Part shown: piece by piece, positions 33,961 to 42,101 of the stretch
How positions within the stretch are numbered: position 1 is the stretch's first letter
Layout: each line of letters opens with the position of its first letter
From: Bacteroidota bacterium
GTDB taxonomy: Bacteria > Bacteroidota > Bacteroidia > JABEUT01
Length of the DNA: 64,000 bases
NCBI GenBank assembly: GCA_013288345.1
Contig: JABDCA010000004.1
Span: forward strand, 1 to 64,000
Direction of reading: 5' to 3'
The notes under the pieces: model-generated
What the model saw: only the letters and a program-made list of their open reading frames with translations
What the model was told of the DNA's origin: nothing
The model's database searches: none
Made by a program: the position numbers and the translations under genes

Positions 33961-35226
33961 TTGTCAGAACCTAACGACAAAGAAGTAAACAAACTGGTCG
34001 ACCATCTTTTCCGGCACGAATCGGGGAAGATGGTCGCCGTTTTAACACGTGTATTTGGCTTCAGTAATATTGAACAGGCCGAAGACATAGTGCAGGATAC
34101 CCTTATACGCGCACTGGAAACCTGGCGGTTTGGCAAAATGCCTCAAAACCCACAAGCATGGCTTTACCGCACAGCAAAAAACAAGGCTATTGACCTGATA
34201 CGACGCGAACAGGTAAAGCACAAAATAGTTAACGACATTGCCCCGCTTTTAAAATCGGAATATACCCTCGCACCCAAGATGACCGAAATGTTTACCGAGA
34301 ACGAAGTACGCGACAGCGAATTGCGTATGATGTTCGCCTGTTGCCATCCATCTATTTCATATGAGGCACAACTAACACTCATACTTAAAACCCTTTGTGG
34401 ACTTAGTGTAAAAGAAATTGGCAGCGCATTCCTTACCAACGAAGAAACTATCCAGAAGCGATTATACAGGACAAAGGAAAAAATAAAAACCGAGCACATT
34501 ACCCTCGACTACCCGGGGGCTGATGCTATGCAAGCCCGGACTGATACTGTATTAAAAGCTTTATACCTGCTATTTAACGAAGGCTACAACTCATCGCACC
34601 CTGAAAAACTAATACGCGAAGACCTTTGCGAAGAGGCCATACGCCTAACCATTTTACTTACCGAAAACCCAAAGACCAATTATCCGCATACCAATGCTTT
34701 GCTTGCCCTTATGTGTTACCACACATCGCGTTTCGAATCGAGGCTTGACGATAAAGGGTTTATTGTTTTATTAAAAGACCAGGACAGAACAAAATGGAAC
34801 CGTTTTCTTATCAAGAAAGGGAATGACTATTTAAACCAATCTGCCACCGGAGATACCATACACGATTACCATATTGAAGCTGCTATTGCATCGGAACACG
34901 CCAATGCCGAACTATATGAGGCCACTAACTGGCAAATGATATTGCAGCTTTACAATACACTGTTAAGCCGGGGCAATAACCCCATTGTGCAAATTAACCG
35001 CTGCCTTGTATTGGCAGAAGTTGAAGGTTACGAAAAAGCCATTAACGAGTTATTGCAAATTAAAGGCTTCGATGAAAACTGCTATTACAATACATCATTG
35101 GGAGAAATGTATATGAAGAATGCCAACAAAGAAAGGGCAAAGCACTATTTCCAAAAGGCGCTTATGCTCACATCTTCCAGCGCTGAAATAGAGTTGATAC
35201 GCAGGAAATTGGCTGATTGCAATTAA
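33961..35226 (+). CDS. ECF42-type RNA polymerase sigma factor with TPR-like C-terminal extension
   Basis: 421 residues, far longer than a basic ECF sigma factor. Sigma2 region: HESGKMVAVLTRVFGFSNIEQAEDIVQDTLIRALETW and PQAWLYRTAKNKAIDLIRRE (about 18-80). Sigma4 region: LTLILKTLCGLSVKEIGSAFLTNEETIQKRLYRTKEKIK (about 140-180). A long helical C-terminal domain (about 185-421) with SNLE/TPR-like helices replaces a separate anti-sigma factor and is needed for activity in studied ECF42 proteins. Start taken as TTG at 33961, since an in-frame stop lies just upstream and the next ATG would cut into the sigma2 domain. Confidence 0.93.
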   Translation: MSEPNDKEVNKLVDHLFRHESGKMVAVLTRVFGFSNIEQAEDIVQDTLIRALETWRFGKMPQNPQAWLYRTAKNKAIDLIRREQVKHKIVNDIAPLLKSEYTLAPKMTEMFTENEVRDSELRMMFACCHPSISYEAQLTLILKTLCGLSVKEIGSAFLTNEETIQKRLYRTKEKIKTEHITLDYPGADAMQARTDTVLKALYLLFNEGYNSSHPEKLIREDLCEEAIRLTILLTENPKTNYPHTNALLALMCYHTSRFESRLDDKGFIVLLKDQDRTKWNRFLIKKGNDYLNQSATGDTIHDYHIEAAIASEHANAELYEATNWQMILQLYNTLLSRGNNPIVQINRCLVLAEVEGYEKAINELLQIKGFDENCYYNTSLGEMYMKNANKERAKHYFQKALMLTSSSAEIELIRRKLADCN

Positions 35227-35231
35227 ATGCA

Positions 35232-35321
35232 ATGGAACACGGACTTTACGGATGCTGCTGATAAACACGGATTAAAAAATCTGTGAAAATCTATTAAATC
35301 AGCGTCATCTGTGTTCCAATG
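35232..35321. repeat. Imperfect inverted repeat
   Basis: GGAACACGGAC...GCTGAT on the left faces ATCAGCG...ATCTGTGTTCC on the right. Dispersed-repeat type; may end transcription of the sigma gene. The remaining bases to 35350 hold nothing recognisable. Confidence 0.5.
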
Positions 35322-35350
35322 GTAAACTTGTTTTCCTCACAAATCTTTAT

Positions 35351-35358
35351 TACATTTG
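35351..35358 (+). promoter_or_regulatory. -7 element of the Cys-module gene cluster
   Basis: TACATTTG, full TAnnTTTG match, 19 bp before the ATG at 35378. The two following paralogues begin 20 and 11 bp after the preceding stops, so one promoter may serve all three. Confidence 0.6.
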
Positions 35359-35377
35359 GGTATCTATCTTCACCACT

Positions 35378-36232
35378 ATGGGAAAGAAACACATCATTAA
35401 ATTAGAAATCCCTACTCCCTGCCATGAGAACTGGGATAACATGACTCCAAACGAGCGTGGAAGGCATTGTGATAGCTGCAACAAAACAGTTATTGATTTT
35501 TCGCTTTTCAATGACAGACAACTTATTGAGTTTCTTACTAAGACAAAAGGCAGTATTTGCGGCAGGTTAAATAAATTTCAATTAGAAAACCAATTGGTTT
35601 ATGTGGAACCGGCTAAGAATCATTTTTTATACAAATTACTTTTTGGAACAGCCTTAGTAACCGGAATAGCCAGCGCAAATGCTAACTACAACCCAAACAG
35701 CAAGCCATTAATAGAAAACTTAGGCTTCCGGCAGGCACTGGAAAAAGCAGAACAACCACCGGCAGGAGATACTACACACTTTATAAGCGGAATGGTTTTT
35801 GATACAGTTAATCATGTTCTTGTACCATTTGCAATTGTAGCCATTAAAGGAACCTTACAATCGGTACAGACTGACATGAATGGACGCTTTAAACTCTTTG
35901 TGCCGCTTAAATACCGTAAAAAGACAATTAAGCTGGAATGCATCTATTCAGGTTACGTGCAAGAAATAACTGTAGTAACAACTAAATTACCCTTAACTAC
36001 TTTTATAAAACTTGAGCATCCACAATTAAATATAGAAGCGAAAATAGAAACCACTTCTATTACTAAGCATTCTTTTACTTGCGTAGAAACAGAATCATCA
36101 AGCATAGGCCTTATAGGTATTAGAATTGAGGAAACATCAAAGAACAAATATGAACCAGAATTTCCTTACGAAACAGAGTATCCAAACCCCGATAAGCAAA
36201 CTTTGCACAAGGGAGATACGCCGTATTGGTAA
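35378..36232 (+). CDS. Cys-module / CarboxypepD_reg-like membrane protein, paralogue 1 of 3
   Basis: 284 residues. N-terminal module (about 8-75) with a conserved pattern: PTPCHENWDNMTPNERGRHCDSCNKTVIDFS and ICGRLNKFQLENQLVY; four Cys (C-x16-C-x2-C and a distant CGR) could bind zinc or be redox-active. A hydrophobic segment follows (NHFLYKLLFGTALVTGIASA, about 85-105), then a linker and a CarboxypepD_reg-like beta-sandwich (about 130-230), and a tail ending KQTLHKGDTPYW. If the hydrophobic segment is a membrane helix, the Cys module would be cytoplasmic and the sandwich periplasmic. No known function. Confidence 0.8.
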   Translation: MGKKHIIKLEIPTPCHENWDNMTPNERGRHCDSCNKTVIDFSLFNDRQLIEFLTKTKGSICGRLNKFQLENQLVYVEPAKNHFLYKLLFGTALVTGIASANANYNPNSKPLIENLGFRQALEKAEQPPAGDTTHFISGMVFDTVNHVLVPFAIVAIKGTLQSVQTDMNGRFKLFVPLKYRKKTIKLECIYSGYVQEITVVTTKLPLTTFIKLEHPQLNIEAKIETTSITKHSFTCVETESSSIGLIGIRIEETSKNKYEPEFPYETEYPNPDKQTLHKGDTPYW

Positions 36233-36252
36233 GCCAATTCAACCCATAAAGC

Positions 36253-37005
36253 ATGAAAAAGACCAAACTATTCAAACTAAGCATCCCTGCCCCTTGCCAT
36301 GAGAACTGGGAGAACATGACACCCAACGAGCATGGCAGGCATTGCACCAACTGCAATAAAACCGTTATTGATTTTTCATTGTATACTGACAAGCAATTGG
36401 TTGAGTTCTTTGAAAAAATTAAAGACAATGTTTGTGGCAGACTTAACAGGTTTCAATTAGACAGGGAATTAGTATACATAGAACCTAAAAATCATTTTTT
36501 ATATAAGCTTTTATTTGGAGTTACTTTTACTGCTGGCCTTGCAGGAAGCGCCAATGGGAACAACAATTATCCCGACAGGCATTTAACCGGGCAATCACGG
36601 TCCGTGGTTCATAATGAACTTTATGATAAGGAATCGGACAATATTACTGGAGGTGATACTACTCATTATATTAAAGGCAGGTTGTTAAACACTGCAAACG
36701 GGCATATGCTACCCAATGCCACAGTATTTATTAAAGGCTCGTCCGAATCGACCCAATCTGATTCACTGGGGTATTTTAAACTTCCCATTCCTGCTTCATA
36801 TGATTTCCCAGAAATCACACTTATAGTTGATGCATTCAATTCTCCGGCTGCTGTAACCACAATAAAAATATTAGGTGAAAAATTCCCGATCATTAAAAAT
36901 GTTTGGGTGCACTGTGAAGAAAACATGTCGGTAACCAATATAGTTGCCGGAAATATCATCCCAAATCCATTACCAACTACACATGATACTGCAAAAAGAA
37001 AATAA
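36253..37005 (+). CDS. Cys-module / CarboxypepD_reg-like membrane protein, paralogue 2 of 3
   Basis: 250 residues, same layout as its neighbours: PAPCHENWENMTPNEHGRHCTNCNKTVIDFSLYTDKQLVEFFEK, VCGRLNRFQLDRELVYIEPKNHFLYKLLFG, a hydrophobic segment, then a sandwich-like domain (HYIKGRLLNTANGHMLPNATVFIKGSSESTQSDSLGYFKL). The N-terminal 95 residues are far closer to paralogues 1 and 3 than the rest. It lacks the KGDTP tail and ends PLPTTHDTAKRK. Function unknown. Confidence 0.8.
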   Translation: MKKTKLFKLSIPAPCHENWENMTPNEHGRHCTNCNKTVIDFSLYTDKQLVEFFEKIKDNVCGRLNRFQLDRELVYIEPKNHFLYKLLFGVTFTAGLAGSANGNNNYPDRHLTGQSRSVVHNELYDKESDNITGGDTTHYIKGRLLNTANGHMLPNATVFIKGSSESTQSDSLGYFKLPIPASYDFPEITLIVDAFNSPAAVTTIKILGEKFPIIKNVWVHCEENMSVTNIVAGNIIPNPLPTTHDTAKRK

Positions 37006-37016
37006 CATTACCTATA

Positions 37017-37760
37017 ATGCAACGTAAACTAAGTCTAAATTTATCTATCCCCACTCCTTGCTCTGAGAACTGGGAGAACATGACGCCCAATGAGCGAGGC
37101 AGGCATTGTGCAAGTTGCGATAAAACAGTTATTGATTTTTCATTGTATACAGACAAGCAATTGGTTGAGTTTTTCAATAAAACCACAAACAAAGTTTGCG
37201 GGCGTTTATCTAACTGGCAGTTAGAAAGGCAGGTGGTTTATGCTGAACCACAAAACCATTTCTTATACAAACTATTATTTGGCTCAGTACTAACAATTGG
37301 TTTGGCAGGCAGTGCAAATGCAAATTACAACCCAAACCAAAGGCCATTGCTCGAATTATACAACTACAACACAAATAAAGAAAAACAGAAATCTGCCGGC
37401 GACTCTGTTTCACATTTGATCATTAAGATAATTGATGACTCATCAAAACAAGCATTACCATTTGTTAGTGTTATAGTAACAAAAAATGGGGAACAGCTAG
37501 GTCAAGGAAATACTGATATAGATGGTAATTTAGACATCTATCCTCTTGACCCAGGCATATATGATGTATTAGCTGTGAATATTGGGTATCACGATTATAA
37601 AATGACTTCTGTTAAAATAAACAAAAGCAATACAAGGATTAATATTAACATGAAAAGTATGGCTGAACTAATTCTTCATACTGTTGGCATGATGATATAT
37701 CAACCTCTGCCTGACCCTACCAAACAAACCATTCGCAAAGGCGATACGCCATTCAGGTAA
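37017..37760 (+). CDS. Cys-module / CarboxypepD_reg-like membrane protein, paralogue 3 of 3
   Basis: 247 residues: PTPCSENWENMTPNERGRHCASCDKTVIDFSLYTDKQLVEFF, VCGRLSNWQLERQVVY, hydrophobic segment (about 80-105), then a sandwich domain (LIIKIIDDSSKQALPFVSVIVTKNGEQLGQGNTDIDGNLDIY) and the tail KQTIRKGDTPFR, which closely matches the end of paralogue 1. Starts 11 bp after paralogue 2. Function unknown. Confidence 0.8.
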   Translation: MQRKLSLNLSIPTPCSENWENMTPNERGRHCASCDKTVIDFSLYTDKQLVEFFNKTTNKVCGRLSNWQLERQVVYAEPQNHFLYKLLFGSVLTIGLAGSANANYNPNQRPLLELYNYNTNKEKQKSAGDSVSHLIIKIIDDSSKQALPFVSVIVTKNGEQLGQGNTDIDGNLDIYPLDPGIYDVLAVNIGYHDYKMTSVKINKSNTRININMKSMAELILHTVGMMIYQPLPDPTKQTIRKGDTPFR

Positions 37761-37772
37761 GCTGCCTCCGTC

Positions 37773-38058
37773 CCTGTCTGCCGACAGGCAGGCTATTTCC
37801 TTCAAGCGGAGGAAGCGCTACAACTTATTATCTATTAACCCTTCCTAATTGGCAACTCCAATTACGCCCTGAAGGGGCATAATATATTAATGCAGGGTGA
37901 AGCCCTGCCGTGTAGCAAAACCTCTAACTATTAAGCCCTGAAAGGGCGTTATACAGATGTACAGGATTAATAATAACACCCTTTCAGGGTTTATCTATTT
38001 CTTGTTCCTTTAGCGATGGGCTAACACCCATCGTTGTCAGATACTGCCCTTTCAGGGC
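37773..38058. repeat. Cluster of seven short palindromes (REP-like array)
   Basis: In the 641-bp gap after the paralogue cluster: CCTGTC-TGCC-GACAGG (about 37773-37790), CGCCCTGAAGGGGC (37865-37878), GCAGGGTGAAGCCCTGC (37892-37908), GCCCTGAAAGGGC (37935-37947), CCCTTTCAGGG (37979-37989), GATGGGCTAACACCCATC (38015-38032) and GCCCTTTCAGGGC (38046-38058). The GCCCTGAAAGGGC core recurs in both orientations. No gene; a -7-like TATTTTTG lies at 38122-38129. Confidence 0.75.
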
Positions 38059-38175
38059 TTTAAATTTTGGGGTTGTTGAAAACTCAATTCCACTTTTTAT
38101 TACCATAATAAACATAATGTTTATTTTTGTAGAGCCAATAAAACCACAATAACTATATCTAAAACATACTTTGTA

Positions 38176-38331
38176 GGATTCCTCACTCGCCGACTATCGT
38201 CAGGCTCATTCGGAATGACAGAGGGGCATCTGTTTTGAGAGAGAGAGGGGGAGGTGGCGCGGGCTTCGCCCGCGCCACCTCCCCCTCCAAAACCACGCGC
38301 ATGTTGTCATTCCGAGCGAAGAGAGGAATCT
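38176..38331. repeat. Large inverted repeat of REPIN/MITE type with a GC-rich central hairpin
   Basis: Outer arms: GATTCCTC (38177-38184) with GAGGAATC (38323-38330) and TCGGAATGACA (38210-38220) with TGTCATTCCGA (38305-38315). In the centre is a 20-bp perfect stem at 38245-38264 and 38268-38287 (left arm includes GGGGGAGGTGGCGCGGGC) closed by the loop TTC. This type (GGAATGACA...TGTCATTCC) is widespread as an intergenic element. It lies 70 bp before the HTH gene. Confidence 0.8.
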
Positions 38332-38401
38332 CTACATCAACATTACTAATACAATAGATAACAACATACGAAGCTGAATCTCAACCACAAAAAAAAACAT
38401 T

Positions 38402-38968
38402 ATGGAACAGACAAACACCAATGAACAACTGCCTGAAGAGCTAACCGAACTGGAACGAAAAGAGCTTATTTGGGAGCAAAACCATGAAAAAATAGCTAAT
38501 GCAATCCGTTATTTGCAACGCGACGAAATAAATGTAAGCGTAAGCAATATTGCAAAGGTTACCAAACTAAGCCGCAAAACAGTTTACAAGCATTTTACTG
38601 AGGAAGACATGAATCCTGCACAAAGCGCTGACCTTATAAACAAATTCATCCTTGAAGATGTTATTAAGCGCGTTAGCCGTAAGGCTTGCTTTGGCGACAT
38701 GAAAGCAGCCAAACTTTACTTAGAGCTTATGGGCCTTATAAAACGTGGTGGCAATACTCTAAACGCAAGCCTGACAAATGGCAACAGGTCCATTATGGTA
38801 AACGGCCATACATTTAGTGAGGATATGGTACAAAATTTATCGGCCGAAAATTTAAACGAGTTGACGGAATTTGTAAAATCTGCTGCACAGAGCACCCGCG
38901 GACACGGGTTACAAAATGCAAAAAAATCCTCAAACAATTTTACTGATAACCAACACGTTGATGGGTAA
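38402..38968 (+). CDS. Helix-turn-helix protein, terminase-small-subunit-like or regulator
   Basis: 188 residues. A helix-turn-helix is visible at about 38-65 (INVSVSNIAKVTKLSRKTVYKHFTEED), followed by a helical segment GDMKAAKLYLELMGLIKRGG (about 100-118) of the type found in phage terminase small subunits and phBC6A51-like proteins. The C-terminus is Asn/Ser-rich. No phage genes are adjacent, so a chromosomal DNA-binding role is more likely. It is a single gene between two repeat-rich gaps. Confidence 0.6.
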   Translation: MEQTNTNEQLPEELTELERKELIWEQNHEKIANAIRYLQRDEINVSVSNIAKVTKLSRKTVYKHFTEEDMNPAQSADLINKFILEDVIKRVSRKACFGDMKAAKLYLELMGLIKRGGNTLNASLTNGNRSIMVNGHTFSEDMVQNLSAENLNELTEFVKSAAQSTRGHGLQNAKKSSNNFTDNQHVDG

Positions 38969-39106
38969 CAAAGTATCAAAAGTGTAACCCGTGTTCAGAG
39001 GTTTTACATCACTCAAAAAGTAATTAACAGATTGTTCAAAAAAAAATCAAAAAAGGGTCAATAATCTGCTTGGTTGGTAGTAAATTCGCCAACAAGTAAA
39101 AAGCAC

Positions 39107-39790
39107 ATGAAGGTAACGTATTACGGGCATTCTAGTTTTGGAGTTGAAATAGCAGGCAAGCACCTGGTATTTGATCCGTTTATAAGCCCTAACCCACTCG
39201 CCGCCTCTATAAAGCTCGATTCGATAAAGGCTGATTACATCCTTATATCTCATGCCCATCAGGACCACACTGCCGATGTGCCTTTTTTAGCAGAACATAC
39301 AGGGGCAACCCTGGTAGCATGCCACGAAGTGGGTGTTGATCTTCATAAAAAAGGCTTTGAGAACTGCGTACGAATGAATGTAGGCGGTGCTTTTTCGGCA
39401 AACGGAATTACTATTAAAGCAGTTAATGCCATACACAGCAGCAGCTTTGCTGATGGTTCGTACGGAGGAATACCGATGGGATTTGTGGTAACAGCTAAAG
39501 AAGGCAGTTTTTACTATGCCGGCGATACAGGACTTACCTACGATATGAAACTTATTGGCGAAAGCGGCACACCGCTTAAGTTTGCCTTATTGCCTGTAGG
39601 CGATGTTTTTACAATGGGCATTGATGATGCCATTAAGTGCACAGACTTTATTAAGTGCAACAACGTTATAGGAATGCATTACGATACGTTTGAACCGATA
39701 AAAGTGAATAAAGAAGAAGCAAGTAAGAAGTTTGAGAAGGCCGGAAAGAAGATAACGTTTATGGCGATTGGAGAAACCAGAGAATTTTAG
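39107..39790 (+). CDS. UPF0173-family metal-dependent hydrolase
   Basis: 227 residues from the ATG at 39107; an upstream in-frame codon adds 11 unrelated residues. Metallo-beta-lactamase fold with the zinc motif HAHQDHTAD (about 48-56), the N-terminal YYGHSSFGVEIAG, and later FYYAGDTGLTYDM and CTDFIKCNNVIGMHYDTFEPI, which match the UPF0173/UlaG-like group. Probable hydrolase of unknown substrate. It precedes parA by 15 bp and may be co-transcribed. Confidence 0.9.
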   Translation: MKVTYYGHSSFGVEIAGKHLVFDPFISPNPLAASIKLDSIKADYILISHAHQDHTADVPFLAEHTGATLVACHEVGVDLHKKGFENCVRMNVGGAFSANGITIKAVNAIHSSSFADGSYGGIPMGFVVTAKEGSFYYAGDTGLTYDMKLIGESGTPLKFALLPVGDVFTMGIDDAIKCTDFIKCNNVIGMHYDTFEPIKVNKEEASKKFEKAGKKITFMAIGETREF

Positions 39791-39805
39791 TTAAAAAAAA
39801 GAAAC

Positions 39806-40618
39806 ATGGGAAAAATTATTGCAGTAGCAAACCAAAAAGGCGGAGTAGGAAAAACAACTACCGCTATAAATCTGGCAGCAGCGCTTGCTGTGTTGGAACA
39901 TAAAACATTGCTGGTAGATGCCGATCCGCAGGCAAATGCCACATCGGGCGTGGGCTACGACCCTAAAAAAATAAAGACCAGTGTATATGAGTGTATCATC
40001 GACAATGTGGATGTAAAGAACACTATACTCACCACTGAAACACCTAACCTTGACCTGTTGCCTGCCCACATTGATTTGGTAGGCGCCGAAATAGAAATGA
40101 TAAACCTGCCCAGCCGCGAAAAGATGATGCGTGCTGCATTGGCTAAGGTAAAAGAGGAATACGAATTTATTATTCTCGACTGTTCTCCATCGCTTGGGTT
40201 AATTACACTCAATGCCCTTTCGGCAGCCGATTCAGTTATTATACCTATACAGTGTGAATACTTTGCATTAGAAGGTTTAGGCAAACTGTTACAAACCATT
40301 AAAATTGTGCAGGAGCGCCTTAATCCTGAACTGGAAATTGAAGGAATTTTGCTTACCATGTACGATGGCCGCCTTAACCTGTGCAACCAGGTTGTGGAAG
40401 AAGTAAAGACACACTTTCAGCAAATAGTATTTGATACCATAGTACACCGCAACATTAAGCTTAGCGAGGCGCCAAGCTTTGGCAAGACCATTATTATGCA
40501 CGATGCAGCATCGCGAGGTGCGCTGAATTACCTGCACCTTGCCCGCGAAGTGCTGCAAAAGAACAAGATGACCCGCATGAAACAAAGCGATAAAATTATT
40601 AATGTAGAAGAAAACTAA
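39806..40618 (+). CDS. parA: Chromosome partitioning ATPase ParA (Soj)
   Basis: 270 residues. Deviant Walker A KGGVGKTTT (residues 11-19), LLVDADPQANAT and DCSPSLGLITLNAL as in Soj-type ParA, without the N-terminal DNA-binding domain of plasmid types. Works with ParB bound at parS near the origin to segregate chromosomes. It starts 2 bp before parB. I saw no parS palindrome (TGTTTCACGTGAAACA type) in the window. Confidence 0.95.
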   Translation: MGKIIAVANQKGGVGKTTTAINLAAALAVLEHKTLLVDADPQANATSGVGYDPKKIKTSVYECIIDNVDVKNTILTTETPNLDLLPAHIDLVGAEIEMINLPSREKMMRAALAKVKEEYEFIILDCSPSLGLITLNALSAADSVIIPIQCEYFALEGLGKLLQTIKIVQERLNPELEIEGILLTMYDGRLNLCNQVVEEVKTHFQQIVFDTIVHRNIKLSEAPSFGKTIIMHDAASRGALNYLHLAREVLQKNKMTRMKQSDKIINVEEN

Positions 40619-40620
40619 TC

Positions 40621-41511
40621 ATGAGTGATAACACTAAAAAAAGGGCTTTAGGAAGAGGCTTAAGCGCACTACTGGAGTCAGATACTACGGACAGCGTACT
40701 TGCATCTAAATCAACTTCAACACTTCAGGCAACAGGTGGTAATGCGTTAATACTCATTTCGCAAATTGAGGCTAACCCATTTCAGCCCCGCAGCCGCTTT
40801 GAAGAAGTACCTTTAAAAGAACTTACTGATTCTATACGCCAGCATGGCGTAATACAACCTATTACAGTACGCAGGGTAAGCAAAGACAAGTACCAGCTTA
40901 TATCGGGCGAAAGAAGGTTGAAAGCTTCTACACTGGCAGGCCTGGAAGAAATTCCGGCTTACATACGCGTTGCCAATGATCAGTCGATGCTTGAAATGGC
41001 ATTGATAGAAAATACTCACCGCGAAGATTTAGACGCTATTGAAATAGCAATAGGCTACCAACGCCTTATTGAAGAATGTAATTTAACCCAGGAGGACCTT
41101 TCGGAAAAAGTAGGCAAAGACCGCACTACCGTAACCAACTATTTGCGCCTGTTAAGGTTGCCACCTGTAATTCAGTTAGCCATACGCGAAAGAAAGATAA
41201 CCATGGGCCATGCAAGGGCACTTATCAATATCGATAACCCTGCAGGACAGCTAAGTGTATTCGATAAGATACTCGATGATGCATTAAGCGTACGTGAAAC
41301 AGAAAGTGTAGCCAAGGCTGCCAAAACAAGTTTCCCTAAAGCAAAAAATAAAAGCAAAAGCTTTGAAGATGGCAAGTTGGAAAGGGATTTATCTGTAGCA
41401 CTCGACACTAAGGTAAAGCTAAGCAGAGTTGGCCCTAATAAAGGCAAGCTTATCATATCTTTCAACTCAGAAGAAGCACTTAAGGATATCATTAAATTAT
41501 TTCATGCCTGA
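40621..41511 (+). CDS. parB: Chromosome partitioning protein ParB
   Basis: 296 residues. ParB N-terminal CTP-binding domain with NPFQPRSRFEEVPLKELTDSIRQHGVIQPITVR and YQLISGERRLKAS (about 52-105), then the helix-turn-helix domain (EDLSEKVGKDRTTVTNYLRLLRLPPVIQLAI, about 160-190) and a basic linker plus C-terminal dimerisation domain. The stop overlaps the start of the next gene by 8 bp. The order parA-parB-DUF5683 is the typical Bacteroidota arrangement. Confidence 0.95.
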   Translation: MSDNTKKRALGRGLSALLESDTTDSVLASKSTSTLQATGGNALILISQIEANPFQPRSRFEEVPLKELTDSIRQHGVIQPITVRRVSKDKYQLISGERRLKASTLAGLEEIPAYIRVANDQSMLEMALIENTHREDLDAIEIAIGYQRLIEECNLTQEDLSEKVGKDRTTVTNYLRLLRLPPVIQLAIRERKITMGHARALINIDNPAGQLSVFDKILDDALSVRETESVAKAAKTSFPKAKNKSKSFEDGKLERDLSVALDTKVKLSRVGPNKGKLIISFNSEEALKDIIKLFHA

Positions 41512-42100
41512 TAAGCTTTTGCAAAAAACTTTGATAGTTTCTTTGTTGTGCCTGTTTGCAGTATTTAATAATGCAACAGCACAAAAAAAGGATTCAGCAA
41601 AACCTGCTAAACCTAAAGATACATTAACATTCCGGCAGAAGTACGCCTACCCCAATGCTAAAGTGGCAATGCTCTGTTCGGTTGTAATACCGGGGCTTGG
41701 GCAAGCATACAACCATAAGTATTGGAAAATACCTATTGTTTATGCAGGCTTGGGTACTGCGGCATATTTTATTATCACCAATCAGCAGCAGTATCTTTCA
41801 TTTAATACTGCTTTAAAACAGCGCACTTCAAATCCTGTTATAAAAGACCAGTACTTTGGCATATACACAATTGATGATCTTGTAAATAATGAGAACACCT
41901 GTGCCCGATACAGGAACATTTCAATTTTTGCCGCTGCGTTTGTTTACCTGCTGAACATAGTAGATGCCAATGTAGATGGCCAGCTTCGTAAGTTTGATGT
42001 GAGCGATGACATCTCTTTACATTTCAGCCCACAGTTAAGCCCTGACCAGTTTGGCAAGTTTACCATTCAGCCGGGGTTTTCGCTTGTAAAAAGGTTTTAA
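41504..42100 (+). CDS. DUF5683 membrane-associated protein
   Basis: 198 residues from the ATG at 41504, which overlaps the parB stop. Signal-like hydrophobic N-terminus (about 7-22, cleavage near ATA-QK). DUF5683 stretch PNAKVAMLCSVVIPGLGQAYNHKYWKIPIVYAGLGTAAYFI with two membrane helices and a third near 150. Conserved beside parAB in the phylum; its role is not established, perhaps envelope related. Ends one base before the convergent methyltransferase gene. Confidence 0.88.
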   Translation: MPDKLLQKTLIVSLLCLFAVFNNATAQKKDSAKPAKPKDTLTFRQKYAYPNAKVAMLCSVVIPGLGQAYNHKYWKIPIVYAGLGTAAYFIITNQQQYLSFNTALKQRTSNPVIKDQYFGIYTIDDLVNNENTCARYRNISIFAAAFVYLLNIVDANVDGQLRKFDVSDDISLHFSPQLSPDQFGKFTIQPGFSLVKRF

Positions 42101-42101
42101 T

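Noticed and set aside
34045-34060. ACACGTGT near the start of the sigma gene as a parS-like or E-box site
   Set aside because: It is within the conserved sigma2 coding sequence and lacks the flanks of parS.
38176-38331. Insertion sequence
   Set aside because: It has inverted arms but no transposase and no clear target duplication; it is a non-coding repeat.
39806-42100. parS site and replication origin near parAB
   Set aside because: No TGTTTCACGTGAAACA-type palindrome, DnaA-box cluster or dnaA/gidB gene seen, so no origin is called.
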